Shown piece by piece: positions 9,221-20,901 of a DNA stretch of 64,000 bases (its first letter is position 1; each line of letters opens with the position of its first letter). The stretch is from Acidocella aromatica (GTDB lineage Bacteria; Pseudomonadota; Alphaproteobacteria; Acetobacterales; Acetobacteraceae): NCBI RefSeq assembly GCF_014201825.1, contig NZ_JACHFJ010000001.1, forward strand, positions 124,001-188,000, given 5' to 3'. A program made the translations under genes and the position numbers. Below the pieces are notes generated by a model. The model saw only the letters and a program-made list of their open reading frames with translations, ran no database searches and was not told the origin of the DNA.

Positions 9221-10110
9221 GCCGGCACTCCAATCCGTTTAATTTCCCAACGCAGCGCCACGCCGGAATTCTCCTGCACGCGCCGCCTCACCTCTTCACC
9301 CAAGCCCTCAAGTTCCGCCGCCGTGGCCTCACCCAGATTCAGCAGAAAATTACAGTGCAATTCAGAAACCTGAGCCTGTCCTTTGGTTAGCCCCCGGCAG
9401 CCAGCGGCGTCGATCAGCTCCCATGCCTTCTGCCCTTGCGGGTTAGCGAAGGTAGAGCCGCCCGTGCGCGCCCGCACCGGCTGGCTCGCCTCACGCTTGG
9501 CCTTGATCTCCGCCATCTTCGCGCCGATCAGCGCCGCCTCACCTGGCCGCCCACGCAAACGCGCACGCACCACCACGGAATCCAGCGGCAAATTGGCGTG
9601 ACGGTAAGACAGCCCCAGCTCCTGCGCCGGCACGCGGATCAACTCACCCGCGCGGGTAACAATCTCGGCCCAGTCCAGCACCTGCGCGATCTCGCCGCCA
9701 TAAGCGCCCGCATTCATCGCCACCGCGCCACCAATGGTACCCGGAATGCCCGAGAGAAACTCCAGCCCCGTCAGCCCGGCCTCTGCGGCGTATTCCGCCA
9801 CGGTCACATCCAGCGCCGCAGCCCCCGCGATGATGGCATCACCCTCCATCACCACATCGCCAAACCCGCGCGCCAGCTTGATGACAACGCCATTGATGCC
9901 GCCATCGCGCACGATCAGGTTGGACGCCGCGCCGATCACCGTCACTGGCATCTCCAGCGGTAAATCCTTCAGGAAAGTGCAGAGATCCTCCACATCAGCC
10001 GGGCGCAGCAAGTACTCCGCCGGCCCGCCGACGCGGAACCACGTCATCGGCGCCAACGGCGCATGCTCGGCCAGACGGCCGCGCGTGGCGGGGATCGCCG
10101 CCGCCATCAT
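9217..10110 (-). CDS. murB: UDP-N-acetylenolpyruvoylglucosamine reductase
   Basis: This FAD enzyme uses NADPH to reduce enolpyruvyl-UDP-GlcNAc to UDP-MurNAc. The 297-residue product shows [10 protein letters not shown] near 24-33, the FAD-binding segment [12 protein letters not shown] near 60-71, [22 protein letters not shown] near 118-139, the LSYRHANLP arginine segment and GGSTFANP with the catalytic serine. The ATG at 10110 overlaps the murC TGA by four bases (ATGA), which decides the start over the longer open frame from 10179. Confidence 0.96.
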   Translation of the reverse strand: MMAAAIPATRGRLAEHAPLAPMTWFRVGGPAEYLLRPADVEDLCTFLKDLPLEMPVTVIGAASNLIVRDGGINGVVIKLARGFGDVVMEGDAIIAGAAALDVTVAEYAAEAGLTGLEFLSGIPGTIGGAVAMNAGAYGGEIAQVLDWAEIVTRAGELIRVPAQELGLSYRHANLPLDSVVVRARLRGRPGEAALIGAKMAEIKAKREASQPVRARTGGSTFANPQGQKAWELIDAAGCRGLTKGQAQVSELHCNFLLNLGEATAAELEGLGEEVRRRVQENSGVALRWEIKRIGVPA

Positions 10111-11543
10111 CGCCTGACTCCGGCGGCGCGCGCCGCGTTCTGCAATTCCGCGAGCTGCACCGGCAACGCCGCCGCCCATTGCGTGATATTCCCCGCCCCC
10201 AGGCAGACCACGTAATCGCCATGCCGGGCGATGGCATGCACCATCTCGGCCAGATGCGACGGATCGGACAGCGCCACCACCTGCCGGTGCCCGCGCGCGC
10301 GCAGGCCTTCAACCAACGCCTCCTTGTCCACACCCTCGATCGGCTGCTCGCCCGCCGCATACACATCAGCCACGATCACCGTGCCCGCATCATTCATGCA
10401 GGTGCAGAATTCCTCGAACAGCGATTGCAGGCGCGAGTATCGGTGCGGCTGCACCACGGCGATCACATCGCGCGCTCCGGCCTGACGCGCCGCGCGCAGC
10501 ACCGCCGCGATCTCCACCGGGTGATGCCCGTAATCGTCGATCACGGTGATTCCGCCCGCCTCGCCGGTCTTGGTGAAACGCCGCTTCACACCTGCGAAAT
10601 TGGCAAGCGCGGCCTTGATCTGCTGCTCGTCGATGTCCATCTCGGTGGCCACGGTAATGGCTGCCAGCGCGTTCTGCACATTGTGGTTACCCAGCATCGG
10701 TAGCTTGAACGGCCCCAGCCTGTGCGCCCGGCCGGTGATACGGTCGGAGATCCGCACCTCGAAACTCGCGCCATCCTTGGAGGTGATGATGCGCTCGGCG
10801 CGCACATCCGCCTGCAGCGAAAACCCGTAGGTAACAACGCGATGATCCGAAAGTGTGGGGATCATCTGCTGCACGGCCGGATGGTCGATGCACAGCACCG
10901 CGAAACCGTAGAACGGAATATTGGAGACGAACTGCCGATACCCGGCCTCCATCGCCTCCTTGGTCCCCCAATGGTCCAGATGCTCGGGGTCCATATTGGT
11001 AACGATGGCAATTACAGCCGGCAGGCGCAGGAAGCTGCCATCGGATTCATCGGCCTCCACCACCATCCAGTCGCCCTTGCCCAGACGCGTGTTGGAGCCA
11101 TAGGCGTTGATAATGCCGCCATTGATGACGGTCGGATCGAACCCCGCTCCCTCCAGCACCGCCGCCACAAGGCTGGTGGTGGTCGTCTTGCCATGCGTGC
11201 CGCCAATGGCCACGGCCCATTTCAGCCGCATCAGCTCGGCCAGCATTTCCGCGCGCCGCACCACGGGAATCAGCTTGCGCCGCGCCGCCAGCACCTCGGG
11301 ATTGTCCTTCGGCACGGCGGTGGAGATCACCACCACCTGCGCGGCTCCCAGGTTCTTCGCATCATGCCCTATGGCGACGGGAATCCCCGCCTTGCGCAGC
11401 CGCGCCACATTGGCATTCTCGGCAATATCTGAACCCTGCACCTGATAACCCAGCTCGTGCAGCACCTCGGCGATCCCGGACATGCCGATACCGCCAATGC
11501 CAACAAAATGCAGCGGCCCGATGGAAAGCGGAAGCGCCCTCAT
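10107..11543 (-). CDS. murC: UDP-N-acetylmuramate--L-alanine ligase
   Basis: This is the first Mur ligase, adding L-Ala to UDP-MurNAc. The 478-residue product begins [23 protein letters not shown], a typical MurC nucleotide-fold start. It has the ATP P-loop GTHGKTTTT at about 115-123 and the DYGHHPVEI segment of the Mur ligase C-terminal domain. The ATG at 11543 forms an ATGA overlap with murG. The frame is open to 11612, but that extra stretch is not conserved and lies inside murG. Confidence 0.97.
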   Translation of the reverse strand: MRALPLSIGPLHFVGIGGIGMSGIAEVLHELGYQVQGSDIAENANVARLRKAGIPVAIGHDAKNLGAAQVVVISTAVPKDNPEVLAARRKLIPVVRRAEMLAELMRLKWAVAIGGTHGKTTTTSLVAAVLEGAGFDPTVINGGIINAYGSNTRLGKGDWMVVEADESDGSFLRLPAVIAIVTNMDPEHLDHWGTKEAMEAGYRQFVSNIPFYGFAVLCIDHPAVQQMIPTLSDHRVVTYGFSLQADVRAERIITSKDGASFEVRISDRITGRAHRLGPFKLPMLGNHNVQNALAAITVATEMDIDEQQIKAALANFAGVKRRFTKTGEAGGITVIDDYGHHPVEIAAVLRAARQAGARDVIAVVQPHRYSRLQSLFEEFCTCMNDAGTVIVADVYAAGEQPIEGVDKEALVEGLRARGHRQVVALSDPSHLAEMVHAIARHGDYVVCLGAGNITQWAAALPVQLAELQNAARAAGVRR

Positions 11544-12646
11544 GCCACGGCTCCTTGTTGCACGAGGTCCGCCAGCTTTGCCGCGGCATCCACACGCCCG
11601 GCCTGCGCGCACACAACGGCGGCATTCGTCAGAGAATCAGAATCCATCAACAAAGTCTCAATCTTTTCAGCCAATATTTCGGGGGTCAACCCAGCTTGGT
11701 CCAACCGCCATGCCCCGCCCGCCGCCGCCAGAGCATCGGCATTGGCACGCTGGTGGTCGTCGATCGCCGTCGGCAGAGGAATGAAGATCGCCGGCCGTCC
11801 CGCCACGGCCACCTCGGCCACAGTAGACGCGCCTGCCCGCGCGATGACCAGATGCGCCTTGGCCAGCAGCGAGGCGACATCGGTGAAGAACGGCGACAGC
11901 TCAGCGGAAATCCCAGCCAGCTTGAACACCTGCCGCGCGGTGTCAATCTCCTCGACCCGGCATTGCTGCGTCACATGCAGCCGGTGGCGCAGCGCCTCGG
12001 GCAGCCGCGCCAATGCCTCGGGGATCAGCGTGCCGAACACCTTCGCTCCCAACGACCCACCCAGGACCAGCAGCTCAATGCGCTCTTCCGGAGCATGGTA
12101 ACCCTCTCCATACAGCGCCACGATCGGCTTGCGCACCGGATTACCCAGAACCTTCGTCTTCACCCCGCGCGGCACCAGCTTGGTGTTGGCAAAGTTCAGC
12201 GCCAGCACATTGGCAAAGCGCGAAAGCAGCTTGTTCGCCCTGCCCAGCACCGCGTTCTGCTCATGCAGAATCACGCGCGGCTTGCCCATGAACATAATCG
12301 CCACCGCCAGCACAGGCGGTACGGAAGGATAGCCGCCAAACGCCACTACGGCGGAAGGACGAAGCTGCCGGAGCAAAGCCCGCGCCTCGAACACTCCGCG
12401 CAGCAGGGCCACCCCCCCCTGCAGCGCACGCTTGAACCCGCGCCCGGAGAGCCCGGCGCCGGAGATGACATGCCGCTCCGCCCGTGCGAAGACCTGCGAA
12501 GTCAGCCCGCCAGAGCGCGCATCGGTGAGCAACACCACGCGCTCGCCCCGCGCCAGCAGCTCCGCCGCCAGCGCCTCGGCAGGGAAGAAATGACCGCCCG
12601 TGCCACCAGCTGCGATCACAACAGGTTTCGGCGCCCCTGTTCTCAT
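11540..12646 (-). CDS. murG: Undecaprenyldiphospho-muramoylpentapeptide beta-N-acetylglucosaminyltransferase
   Basis: This membrane-associated glycosyltransferase converts lipid I to lipid II on the inner face of the cytoplasmic membrane. The 368-residue product has the GT-B loop [10 protein letters not shown] at about 14-23, FGGYPSVPP near residue 100, [12 protein letters not shown], and the C-terminal [12 protein letters not shown] loop and [11 protein letters not shown] donor-binding segment. The start MRTGAPKP (ATG at 12646) overlaps the ftsW stop by four bases. The frame stays open to 13180, but that part is the shadow of ftsW. Confidence 0.97.
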   Translation of the reverse strand: MRTGAPKPVVIAAGGTGGHFFPAEALAAELLARGERVVLLTDARSGGLTSQVFARAERHVISGAGLSGRGFKRALQGGVALLRGVFEARALLRQLRPSAVVAFGGYPSVPPVLAVAIMFMGKPRVILHEQNAVLGRANKLLSRFANVLALNFANTKLVPRGVKTKVLGNPVRKPIVALYGEGYHAPEERIELLVLGGSLGAKVFGTLIPEALARLPEALRHRLHVTQQCRVEEIDTARQVFKLAGISAELSPFFTDVASLLAKAHLVIARAGASTVAEVAVAGRPAIFIPLPTAIDDHQRANADALAAAGGAWRLDQAGLTPEILAEKIETLLMDSDSLTNAAVVCAQAGRVDAAAKLADLVQQGAVA

Positions 12647-13758
12647 GCGCCCTCTCCGCCATGACGCTTGCGCGTCAGCGCCAGCAGAAAGCCCATCTGG
12701 ATCGACACCGCCAAAGCCGAGCTGCCGCCATAGGAAAGGAACGGCAGCGTCATGCCCTTGGTAGGGATCAGCGAGAGCGAGGACGCCATGTTCACAAAGG
12801 CCTGCAAGCCAAAGCCCACCACCAGCCCGCCCGCCGCCAGCACCACGAACAAATTCGGCTCGGCCAGCAGGCGGAAGAAGGCGCGCAGTACGATGGCGGC
12901 AAACACCAGGATGATGAAGGCGCAGAAGAACAGTCCGAACTCCTCGCCCGCCACAGCGAACACGAAATCCGCGCGCGCATCGGGCAGGAAGTGCTTCACC
13001 TGCCCCTCGCCCGGCCCAAGCCCCCACATCCCGCCATTGCCGAAGGCCATCAGCGCCGTCTGCGCCTGGCTGCCCTTCGGCGGATCGATGAACATCATCA
13101 CGCGCGTATGCACATGGCTGATGAAGAAGAACGCATAGACCAGCGCCAGCACCACCAGCACGGCGGCGATGCCGATCCACTTCATGTCCATGCCGTCAAG
13201 ATAGAATTGCGACAGCACAACCATGGTGAACAGGAAGGTCATGCCAATATCCGGCTGCATCTTCAGCAGCAGCGCGGTGAGCAGATACACGCCAAGCGCC
13301 GCGCGCTTGCCCGGAAACCCCGGTGTACGGCGCGATTCCGCGATCAGCCACGCGGTGATGATCACGAAGGCCGGGCGCAGGAACTCACTCGGCTGCACGG
13401 TAAAACCGGGCAACGCGAGCCAGCGATTGGCGCCGTCCACCTCGGTGCCATGCACCAGGGTAAAGCCGGTGAGCAGGAAGAACACGATGCCCATCCCCAG
13501 CGCCGCCAGCTTCACCTGCCGCAGGCTGAGCATCGACATGCCCAGCATCGTCATCCCGCTGAGGATGAGGAAGAATATCTGCTTGATCATCGCCAGCGTG
13601 TGCGGGTCGGTGATATGCGTGGTAGCCGCCGGCATGGCGGCCAGCGCCAGCACGTAGCCAACGCTGAGCAGAATGCCGAGGCCGAGCATGGTCACCCGGT
13701 CCACGCTCCACCACCAGCGGCCCAACAGAGAGGTATCGGCGCGCGAAAGCGGGCGCAT
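12643..13758 (-). CDS. ftsW: Peptidoglycan glycosyltransferase FtsW (SEDS family)
   Basis: This polytopic SEDS-family protein polymerises septal glycan strands from lipid II together with FtsI. The 371-residue product has about ten hydrophobic segments. The conserved GANRWLALPGFTVQPSEFLRP stretch lies near 109-129, the KMQPDIGM motif near residue 165 contains the aspartate matching the catalytic residue, and the C-terminal signature ends MTLPFLSYGGSS. Its ATG overlaps the murD stop by one base. Confidence 0.97.
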   Translation of the reverse strand: MRPLSRADTSLLGRWWWSVDRVTMLGLGILLSVGYVLALAAMPAATTHITDPHTLAMIKQIFFLILSGMTMLGMSMLSLRQVKLAALGMGIVFFLLTGFTLVHGTEVDGANRWLALPGFTVQPSEFLRPAFVIITAWLIAESRRTPGFPGKRAALGVYLLTALLLKMQPDIGMTFLFTMVVLSQFYLDGMDMKWIGIAAVLVVLALVYAFFFISHVHTRVMMFIDPPKGSQAQTALMAFGNGGMWGLGPGEGQVKHFLPDARADFVFAVAGEEFGLFFCAFIILVFAAIVLRAFFRLLAEPNLFVVLAAGGLVVGFGLQAFVNMASSLSLIPTKGMTLPFLSYGGSSALAVSIQMGFLLALTRKRHGGEGA

Positions 13759-15044
13759 CAGGCAGCCACCTCCCTAGCAAGTTTGGCGAACACGTCGCCG
13801 CGCACCTCGAAATTCGGGAACTGGTCGAAGCTCGCCGCGGCGGGCGAGAACAGCACGATCCCGGCTCCCCCCTTGGCCGCCGAGAAAGCCTTGGGCAGCG
13901 CCGCTTCCAGCGTGCCCACATACTCATTGGCCACGCCATGCTGGCTCAGCTTGGCCGCGAAAGCCTCACCATCCCGGCCGATCAGGAACGCTTTCTCGAC
14001 ACGCGGGAAGAACGACGTCAGATCGTCAATCCCGCCCGCCTTGGCCACCCCGCCCGCAATCCACACAAAGCGCTCATGGCAGGCCATGGCGCGACTGGCG
14101 GCGTCGGCATTGGTTGCCTTGCTGTCGTTGATGAAGCGCACGCCCTCGCGCAGCGCCACCTCCTGCGCCCGGTGCGCAAGGCCGGGGAATGTCGCAATCC
14201 CCTCGGCAATCGCCGCCTCACTCACCCCAAGGGCGCGGGCCATCGCGGCGGCGGCGGCGGCGTTCTGCGCGTTATGCTCGCCTGGCAGCGCCTTGGCGCC
14301 TGTGGCTTGGCCAACCCCGGAAATCCGCACCACCTTGGCCGGTTGTGTGTCCAGCCATGCGGCCATCTCACGCGAGGGGGCGTCGTCCACCCCAACCACC
14401 GCCGTGCAGCTTTCGTCCTGGCGCGCGAAGATCGCCCGCTTGGCGGCGGCGTAGCCTGCCATGTCGCCATGGCGGTCCAGATGATCGGGCGAAAGATTCA
14501 GCATCACTGCTGTATCAAACCGGAGCGTCACGATTCGTTCCAACATATAGCTGGACATTTCCAGCACATACACGCCCTCATCCGGCAGAATCGGCAGCGA
14601 CAGCGCCGCCGGGCCCAGATTCGCCCCCGCCGCGTTCGGCACCCCGGCCACGTTGAGGATATGCGCCAACAGCGCCGTGGTGGTGGATTTGCCGTTGGTG
14701 CCGGTAATCCCGGCGAAGCGCGCCTTGGAGCCCAGCCCCCGCACCGCCCGGTAGAGCAGCTCGGCATCGGTGAGCACCGGCACGCCATGCGCAGCCGCCC
14801 AGACGGCCTCGGGATGCGGTTTCGGCAGAATGTGCGGAATACCGGGGGACAGCACCACCCCATCCAGCCGCCCCGTCACCTCGGAGGGCCTGGTCACGGC
14901 AAACGCCTTCGCCGCCTCACGCGAGGGAGCAGAATCATCCCACACGAATACCTCGGCGCCAAATTCGCGCAGCCGCTCAGCGGCGGGCAACCCAGCCCGC
15001 CCCAGCCCCACCACCGCGAAACGCTGGCCGGAGAACACATTCAT
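13758..15044 (-). CDS. murD: UDP-N-acetylmuramoylalanine--D-glutamate ligase
   Basis: This Mur ligase adds D-Glu to UDP-MurNAc-L-Ala. The 428-residue product is slightly short for the family but complete. It has an N-terminal Rossmann start [17 protein letters not shown], the P-loop [14 protein letters not shown] near 110, [20 protein letters not shown] near 185 and the C-terminal [12 protein letters not shown] segment. The ATG at 15044 overlaps the mraY stop by four bases. The upstream 51-codon extension to 15197 is the mraY shadow. Confidence 0.96.
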   Translation of the reverse strand: MNVFSGQRFAVVGLGRAGLPAAERLREFGAEVFVWDDSAPSREAAKAFAVTRPSEVTGRLDGVVLSPGIPHILPKPHPEAVWAAAHGVPVLTDAELLYRAVRGLGSKARFAGITGTNGKSTTTALLAHILNVAGVPNAAGANLGPAALSLPILPDEGVYVLEMSSYMLERIVTLRFDTAVMLNLSPDHLDRHGDMAGYAAAKRAIFARQDESCTAVVGVDDAPSREMAAWLDTQPAKVVRISGVGQATGAKALPGEHNAQNAAAAAAMARALGVSEAAIAEGIATFPGLAHRAQEVALREGVRFINDSKATNADAASRAMACHERFVWIAGGVAKAGGIDDLTSFFPRVEKAFLIGRDGEAFAAKLSQHGVANEYVGTLEAALPKAFSAAKGGAGIVLFSPAAASFDQFPNFEVRGDVFAKLAREVAA

Positions 15045-16129
15045 CGGATTTTCAGGGTCGCCAGACCGACCAGCCCCAGGATCATGGAAATGATCCAGAA
15101 GCGGATGACGATGGTCGGTTCCGCCCAGCCTTTCTTCTCGAAATGATGGTGCAGTGGCGCCATCAGAAACACGCGCCGCCCGGTGCGCTTGTACCAAAAC
15201 ACCTGCACGATAACCGAGATGGTCTCCACTACGAACAGCCCGCCAACGATGGCGAGCACGATCTCATTCTTCGTCGCCACGGCGACAGAGCCCAGCGCCC
15301 CGCCCAGCGAGAGCGATCCGGTATCGCCCATGAATACCGCCGCCGGGGGCGCATTGAACCACAGAAACCCAAGCCCAGCGCCGATCAGCGCCGAGAGAAA
15401 CACCGCCAACTCGCCCACACCGGGAATGAAGTTGATCTCCAGATAGCCCGCGAAGATCTTGTTACCCACCAAATAGGCAATCAGCACGAACACCGCGGCG
15501 GCGATCATCGTAGGCACGGTGGCGAGGCCATCCAGCCCGTCGGTGAAGTTCACCGCATTGGCGGAGCCCATCATCACGAACAGCCCCACGAGGGGGAACA
15601 GGAAGCCGAACGGGATCAGCAGGCTCTTGAACACCGGCACAGCAAGATCGGTGGCGATGGCATCCGGCATTAGGTAGATCATCCACAGCGCCGCAATCAG
15701 CCCAATCACCCCCTCGCCCAGCAGCCGCACGCGGCCCGAGACCCCCTTGGTGTTGCGCTTGGTCAGCTTGAGGAAGTCATCGGCAAAACCGATCGCCCCG
15801 TAACCGAAGGTGACCATCAGCACCGCCCAGACATAGCCATTGTCGAGATCCGCCCAGAGCAGGGTCGAGAACCCCAGCGCCAGCAAGATCAGCACGCCCC
15901 CCATGGTCGGCGTGCCCTTTTTCTCGATCAGATGCCGCTCCGGCCCATCGGTACGGATAGGCTGGCCACCCCGCTGCATGGCCTTCAGCTTACGGATCAC
16001 CTTGGGACCCAGCCAGAAGCTGATGACGAGCGCCGTCAGGCACGCGCCGCCGGCCCGGAAGGTGATGTACCGGAACAGGTTGAAAAAATGCACATGCCCG
16101 GCGAGCGGGAAGAGTAGAGCGTAAAGCAT
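15041..16129 (-). CDS. mraY: Phospho-N-acetylmuramoyl-pentapeptide transferase
   Basis: This integral membrane enzyme transfers phospho-MurNAc-pentapeptide to undecaprenyl phosphate, forming lipid I. The product has 362 residues and about ten hydrophobic segments. It carries the family motifs GTPTMGG near 72-78, FADDFLKL with the catalytic aspartates near 114-121, [13 protein letters not shown] near 190, and the histidine motif PLHHHFE near the C-terminus. The ATG overlaps the murF stop by one base. Confidence 0.97.
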   Translation of the reverse strand: MLYALLFPLAGHVHFFNLFRYITFRAGGACLTALVISFWLGPKVIRKLKAMQRGGQPIRTDGPERHLIEKKGTPTMGGVLILLALGFSTLLWADLDNGYVWAVLMVTFGYGAIGFADDFLKLTKRNTKGVSGRVRLLGEGVIGLIAALWMIYLMPDAIATDLAVPVFKSLLIPFGFLFPLVGLFVMMGSANAVNFTDGLDGLATVPTMIAAAVFVLIAYLVGNKIFAGYLEINFIPGVGELAVFLSALIGAGLGFLWFNAPPAAVFMGDTGSLSLGGALGSVAVATKNEIVLAIVGGLFVVETISVIVQVFWYKRTGRRVFLMAPLHHHFEKKGWAEPTIVIRFWIISMILGLVGLATLKIR

Positions 16130-17460
16130 CAGCCGGGGCTTTCCAGATGCGAGATGACGTCACGCATGCGGCTGCCATAACTTCCCTTAACCAGCACTGT
16201 GTCGCCCGCGCGGAGCGCGGCTTTCACCAGGGGGGCGAGGGTGGCCGCGTCAGGCGCATGCGCGCCCTGTTTGGCCAGGGGGAGCGAGTCGAACAAGGCT
16301 TTGCTCTGCGTCCCGCAGGCAAAAACAAGATCCGCGCCCTGAATCAACGCCGGGAGCAGGGCCAGATGCTCCGCCTCGGCGTGTTCGCCCAACTCCAGCA
16401 TGTCTCCCAGCACGGCCACATGCCGCCCAGGTTGCAACTCAAGCACGGCAAGGGCAGCGCGCATCGAGGCACCGGAAGCGTTGTAGCTCTCGTCCAGCAG
16501 CAGCACGCTCCCACCTTCGGGCAGCAGCAACTCGCGCCGCGCCCCGCGCCCCGCGAAGGGGGCAAAACCATCCAGCCCGGCGGCGGCCTGGTGCGCGTCC
16601 AGCCCCAAAGCCACCGCGGCGGCTAGCGTGGCCACGGCATTGCGCGCCATGTGCAGCCCTGGGGCCAGCAGCGTGAAGCGCACGGTCACACCCGAAATTT
16701 CGGCTTGAATCTCAGAGCCTTCCGGCCCAGCCTTCACATCCCGGAGCCATGCCTCCCGGCCACACACGATCTTCAACCGCCCCTCGGGCACCGAATCGAG
16801 CAGCAGGCCCAGATAGGCCGAATCGCCCGGGATCACCGCGGTTCCCCCCGGCTCCAGCCCGCCATAGATGGCCGCCTTCTCCCGCGCGATGGCCTCTTCC
16901 GAGCCCATCAGCCCCAGATGCGCCCGGTCCACGCAGGTCACCACCGCCACATGCGGGCGCACCAGCGCCACCAGCGGGGCAATTTCGCCGGAATGGTTCA
17001 TGCCGATCTCGAACACCCCGAAATCCGCATCCTCGGGCATCCGGGCCAGGGTCAGCGGCACGCCGATATGGTTGTTAAAGCTCGCCTCCGCCGCATGCAC
17101 GGCGCCAAACGCGCCCAAAGTGCGGCGCAGCATCTCCTTGGTCGTGGTCTTGCCCACCGAGCCGGTGACCGCCACGATCTTCGCCGCCGAACGCGCCCGC
17201 GCCGCAGCCCCCAGCCGTTCCAGCGCCTTCAGCGTGTCTCCCACCAAAATGGTGTTGCCCGCCATTTCACGCGAAACCAACGCCGCCGCCGCGCCTTTGG
17301 CGAAGGCCGCCTCGACGAAATCATGCCCATCCCGCTCCCCGGCAAGCGCCACGAACAAATCACCCGGCTGCAACGTGCGCGTATCAATGCTGATGCCCGA
17401 GACATCGAAGCCCTGCCCGAACAGATGGGTCAGCTCCTCAGCACGCCACAGCAAGCTCAT
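16129..17460 (-). CDS. murF: UDP-N-acetylmuramoyl-tripeptide--D-alanyl-D-alanine ligase
   Basis: This last cytoplasmic Mur ligase adds the D-Ala-D-Ala made by Ddl. The 443-residue product has the short MurF N-terminal domain ([26 protein letters not shown]), the P-loop [14 protein letters not shown] near 99-112, the [10 protein letters not shown] segment that distinguishes MurF, and [17 protein letters not shown] in the C-terminal half. The ATG overlaps the murE stop by four bases. Confidence 0.97.
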   Translation of the reverse strand: MSLLWRAEELTHLFGQGFDVSGISIDTRTLQPGDLFVALAGERDGHDFVEAAFAKGAAAALVSREMAGNTILVGDTLKALERLGAAARARSAAKIVAVTGSVGKTTTKEMLRRTLGAFGAVHAAEASFNNHIGVPLTLARMPEDADFGVFEIGMNHSGEIAPLVALVRPHVAVVTCVDRAHLGLMGSEEAIAREKAAIYGGLEPGGTAVIPGDSAYLGLLLDSVPEGRLKIVCGREAWLRDVKAGPEGSEIQAEISGVTVRFTLLAPGLHMARNAVATLAAAVALGLDAHQAAAGLDGFAPFAGRGARRELLLPEGGSVLLLDESYNASGASMRAALAVLELQPGRHVAVLGDMLELGEHAEAEHLALLPALIQGADLVFACGTQSKALFDSLPLAKQGAHAPDAATLAPLVKAALRAGDTVLVKGSYGSRMRDVISHLESPG

Positions 17461-18851
17461 GCCACGCCTCCCAGCTCACGGATCACGGCCACATCGTCAA
17501 ACGGGATCACCTCGCCCTTCACAATCTGCCCCTGCTCATGCCCCTTGCCCGCCACCACCAGCACATCGCCAGGGGCCAAGCCTTCCAGCGCCGCGGCAAT
17601 GGCGGCGCGCCGGTCGCCGATCTCGCGCGCCTCCGGGCAGGCCGCCATAATCGCGGCGCGGATGGCGGCAGGCTCCTCCGAACGCGGATTGTCATCGGTG
17701 ACGATGCACACATCCGCCCCCTTGGCCGCTGCCTCGCCCATCAGCGGGCGCTTGCCCGCATCGCGGTCTCCCCCGGCGCCGAACACGATATGCAGCCGCC
17801 CCGTGGCGTGCGGACGCAGCGCGCTCAGCACGCGGGCGATGGCATCGGGCGTATGCGCGTAATCCACATAGGCAGCGGCGCCATTTGGTAGCACCAAGGC
17901 CCGCTCCAGCCGCCCGCGCACGCCGCGCAACTGCGGCACCAGCTCGAACGCATCCGCCACACCCACCGCTTCGGCGAGGCTCGCCGCCAGCATCGCGTTA
18001 TCCGCCTGGAAGCGCCCGGGCAGATGCAGCTCCACACTGCGTCCACCGCAGATCACCTCCTGCCCATCGGGGCGCGGCACCACGCGTTCCACCTCAACAG
18101 TCTCGAATTCCAGCCCTTTCTCCGCGGCGATGGCGCGCAGCCGGGCCAGCACGCGAGGCTCCAGATCCGCCATGGCCCGCGCCGCCGCCCCGCGCTTCAT
18201 CAGCGTGGTGAACAGCCGCAGCTTGGCCTCGGCATAGGCTTCCATGGTGCCGTGGTAATCAAGATGATCGCGCGTGAGGTTGGTGAACCCGGCGGCGGCA
18301 AATCGCAACCCGTCCAGGCGGCTCTGCTCCAAGCCATGGCTGGACGCCTCCATCGCCACATCCGTTACACCGTCCCGCGCCAGCTCGGCCAGCGTATTGG
18401 CCAGCGTCACCGGGTCCGGCGTGGTCAGGCTCTCGGTCACCGGACGGCCAGGGGCAATCACCCCCAGCGTGCCAAGCGATGCCGCCTTGCGGCCCGCCAA
18501 GGCAAAAATCTGGCGCAGGAAGTCCACGGTGCTGGTCTTGCCATTGGTGCCGGTCACCGCCACCAGCCGTTCCGGGAGCTTGCCGGCCAACTCCACCGCC
18601 AGCTCGGCCAGCTTGGCGCGGGGAGCAGACGCAACAATCAGCCGGCGCGGCGGCACGCCTGGCGGCCATTGCGTGCCCTCGGGTGCCAGCACAGCCACGG
18701 CGCCGCGCGCCACGGCCTCGGCGATGAACCGCCGCCCATCCGCCTTCACCCCCGGCAGCGCCGCAAACACATAGCCCGGCTTTACGGACCGGCTATCCGC
18801 GGTGATGCCGGTCACGCCGCTCAAGTCAGCCTTGCCCATCGTCATGATCAT
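17457..18851 (-). CDS. murE: UDP-N-acetylmuramoyl-tripeptide synthetase (meso-diaminopimelate type)
   Basis: This Mur ligase adds the third stem residue. Up to 464 residues are coded. It has the P-loop VTGTNGKTSTVDF near 98-110, EASSHGLEQSRLDGL, HLDYHGTMEAYAEAK, and DDNPRSEEP near 411, where the DNPR motif indicates meso-diaminopimelate as substrate. Three in-frame ATGs (18851, 18845, 18839) compete within the first five codons. The gene overlaps the end of ftsI by 14-26 bases whichever is used. I list the longest and cannot decide from the ribosome site. Confidence 0.96.
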   Translation of the reverse strand: MIMTMGKADLSGVTGITADSRSVKPGYVFAALPGVKADGRRFIAEAVARGAVAVLAPEGTQWPPGVPPRRLIVASAPRAKLAELAVELAGKLPERLVAVTGTNGKTSTVDFLRQIFALAGRKAASLGTLGVIAPGRPVTESLTTPDPVTLANTLAELARDGVTDVAMEASSHGLEQSRLDGLRFAAAGFTNLTRDHLDYHGTMEAYAEAKLRLFTTLMKRGAAARAMADLEPRVLARLRAIAAEKGLEFETVEVERVVPRPDGQEVICGGRSVELHLPGRFQADNAMLAASLAEAVGVADAFELVPQLRGVRGRLERALVLPNGAAAYVDYAHTPDAIARVLSALRPHATGRLHIVFGAGGDRDAGKRPLMGEAAAKGADVCIVTDDNPRSEEPAAIRAAIMAACPEAREIGDRRAAIAAALEGLAPGDVLVVAGKGHEQGQIVKGEVIPFDDVAVIRELGGVA

Positions 18852-20901
18852 CCCGCGAAGTCATATGGCTCCCCATCATTGGTGAGACCGGCGCCATGAT
18901 CCCGTCATGCCGCACATGCGTGCCGTGCGAGGCCGACGGCTCCGGCTCCAGATTGCCGCCCGTCTGCGTCTGCGCCTGCGCGGCCGAGGGCGGCGGCCCC
19001 GGTGGGGCGGGCGGCTTCGCACCCATCAGTTGGTAGGCGAAGGGATTGGCCCCCGGCGGCAGCGGATTATCAGGCCCCAGCGCCCTCTGCCCCGGCGGCG
19101 GCGTAGGGTTCAGCGGCACGGTCAACTGCTGCTGCAACTGCGCGAGCTGGTCGCCGGTGGCGGGCATAATGCCCAGCATCGGCCCAATGCGCGCGATGAT
19201 CCGCCCCACCGTGGGCGCCGAAATATAGCCGCCCGTGGTAAAGCCGTAGGTGGTTGCATCCGGCTTGGGCTGCAGCACCAGCACGTAGACCACGTATTGC
19301 GGGTTCTCCATGGGGAAGGCCGCCATGAAGGACGCGTTATTGGTGTGCTTCAGATACCCGCCATTCGGCCCCACCACCTGGGCGGTGCCGGTCTTTCCGC
19401 CAACCACATAGCCCGGCACGGCGGCATTCTTGCCGGTACCGAACAGCACGACGTCGGTCATGATCTTGCGCATCATGTCCGAGGTGCTTTGCTGCATGAT
19501 CCGGGTGCCCTGAGGCGGAGCGGCCGGGTCCACCTTCAGCAGGGTCGGATCGTAGCGGATACCGCCATTGACGATCGGCAGAACGCCAGTCACCAGCTGC
19601 AACGGAGAGATGGCGATGCCCGCGCCGAAGGAGACAGTCATCGTCGCCGCCAGTCCCCAATTGTTCTTGGAAGGAAATTGCGGGCGCGGCGGGCCAGGTA
19701 GCTGCACATTCACCGGCTGGAAGAATTGCTGGCGGGTAAACCAGTCCTGCTCGATCTTCGGCCCCAGGATGGTGGCGATACGCGACGCGCCGATATTGGA
19801 GGAGACGTTGATGATCTCCGGCACCGCCATCCAACTGTGCGCGGCCTCGTAATCGGTGATGTGGAAACGCCCCACTTTAAGCGGGTGCGTGGTGTCGAAA
19901 TAATCCCACCAATGGATCATCCCGGAATCCAGCGCCATCGCCACGGTTTGCAGCTTGAATACCGAACCCGGCTCATAGGTGCCGTTCACGCAGCGGTTGA
20001 ACTGGCTGTTGCGGTCGGCGCTGCCATAGCTGTTCACGTCGTAATCCGGCAGGCTGGCCATGGCCAGTATCTCGCCGGTATGCGCGTTCATCACGATGGC
20101 GCAGCCACCCGGCGCCTGGAACTCCTTCACCGCCGCGGCCAGCTCGTCATGCACGATGCTCTGAATACCCGCATCGATGGACAGCTCCAGCGGCTGGGTG
20201 TTGCCAGTGGTCAGGCGCTGCTGGAAATACTGCTCCACACCGGCAACGCCCTCGCCATCCACCTTCACCCCGCCCAGGATGTGCGCGGCCAGATTGCCAT
20301 CCGGGTAGTGGCGCTTCTCGCTGTTCTCGAAATACACGCCCGGAATACCGAGCGAGTTAACCGCCAGTTCCTCCTGAGGAGTGAGCTTACGGTTGAGATA
20401 GACGAACTCCTTGCGCTTCTCCACCGGCACGCCCGCACCGAGTTTCATCGCGGTATCAGCCACGTTGATGCCCGGCATGGCATTGGCCAAGAGCTGGGCG
20501 GCGGCCTGCGGGTCCGGCACCTGCTGCGGGTCGGCGAAAAGCTGCGCGCCGGGCAGCGAGACGGCGAGGATGGTGCCGTTACGGTCAGTGATGTCCGCGC
20601 GCGAGGGCGGCGGCGGGGTCATGTCGAGCTGCGGTTGCATCGCGGCGATCTGCGCGGCGCTCGGCAGCAGCGGGCGCACCACGGTGGACCAGGTGAGCTT
20701 GGCCCCCACCCCGGCATAAAGCCCCATGAACAGCAGCGCCGCGATGACCATGCGCCCGCGCGCCTTGTCCAGCGCGCGGCGCTGGTCGAGGTCAGGGGCG
20801 GTGACCCGCACATTCTCCATCAGCGGCACGGCGCCACCGCGCGCGGGCGCACCCTTCCGCCGCGAGGGCGGCGGCTGGTCCGGCCGCAGCGTTAATGTCA
20901 A
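18826..20901 (-). CDS. ftsI: Division transpeptidase FtsI (PBP3)
   Basis: This class B penicillin-binding protein cross-links septal peptidoglycan. The 691-residue product has one transmembrane segment at about 50-68, a PBP dimerisation domain, and the transpeptidase motifs SVFK (catalytic Ser 313), SSN at 367-369 and KTG at 503-505. A proline-rich tail of roughly 85 residues follows the catalytic domain. The best start is a TTG at 20901. It overlaps the ftsL stop as TTGA and has an AGGGGG site about 8 bases before it. The next ATG, 27 codons in, lacks a good site. Confidence 0.94.
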   Translation of the reverse strand: MTLTLRPDQPPPSRRKGAPARGGAVPLMENVRVTAPDLDQRRALDKARGRMVIAALLFMGLYAGVGAKLTWSTVVRPLLPSAAQIAAMQPQLDMTPPPPSRADITDRNGTILAVSLPGAQLFADPQQVPDPQAAAQLLANAMPGINVADTAMKLGAGVPVEKRKEFVYLNRKLTPQEELAVNSLGIPGVYFENSEKRHYPDGNLAAHILGGVKVDGEGVAGVEQYFQQRLTTGNTQPLELSIDAGIQSIVHDELAAAVKEFQAPGGCAIVMNAHTGEILAMASLPDYDVNSYGSADRNSQFNRCVNGTYEPGSVFKLQTVAMALDSGMIHWWDYFDTTHPLKVGRFHITDYEAAHSWMAVPEIINVSSNIGASRIATILGPKIEQDWFTRQQFFQPVNVQLPGPPRPQFPSKNNWGLAATMTVSFGAGIAISPLQLVTGVLPIVNGGIRYDPTLLKVDPAAPPQGTRIMQQSTSDMMRKIMTDVVLFGTGKNAAVPGYVVGGKTGTAQVVGPNGGYLKHTNNASFMAAFPMENPQYVVYVLVLQPKPDATTYGFTTGGYISAPTVGRIIARIGPMLGIMPATGDQLAQLQQQLTVPLNPTPPPGQRALGPDNPLPPGANPFAYQLMGAKPPAPPGPPPSAAQAQTQTGGNLEPEPSASHGTHVRHDGIMAPVSPMMGSHMTSRDDHDDGQG

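Noticed and set aside
12661-14454. 597-codon plus-strand open frame opposite ftsW and murD
   Set aside because: It is antisense to conserved genes, and its His/Gln/Arg-rich composition is typical of a GC-rich shadow.
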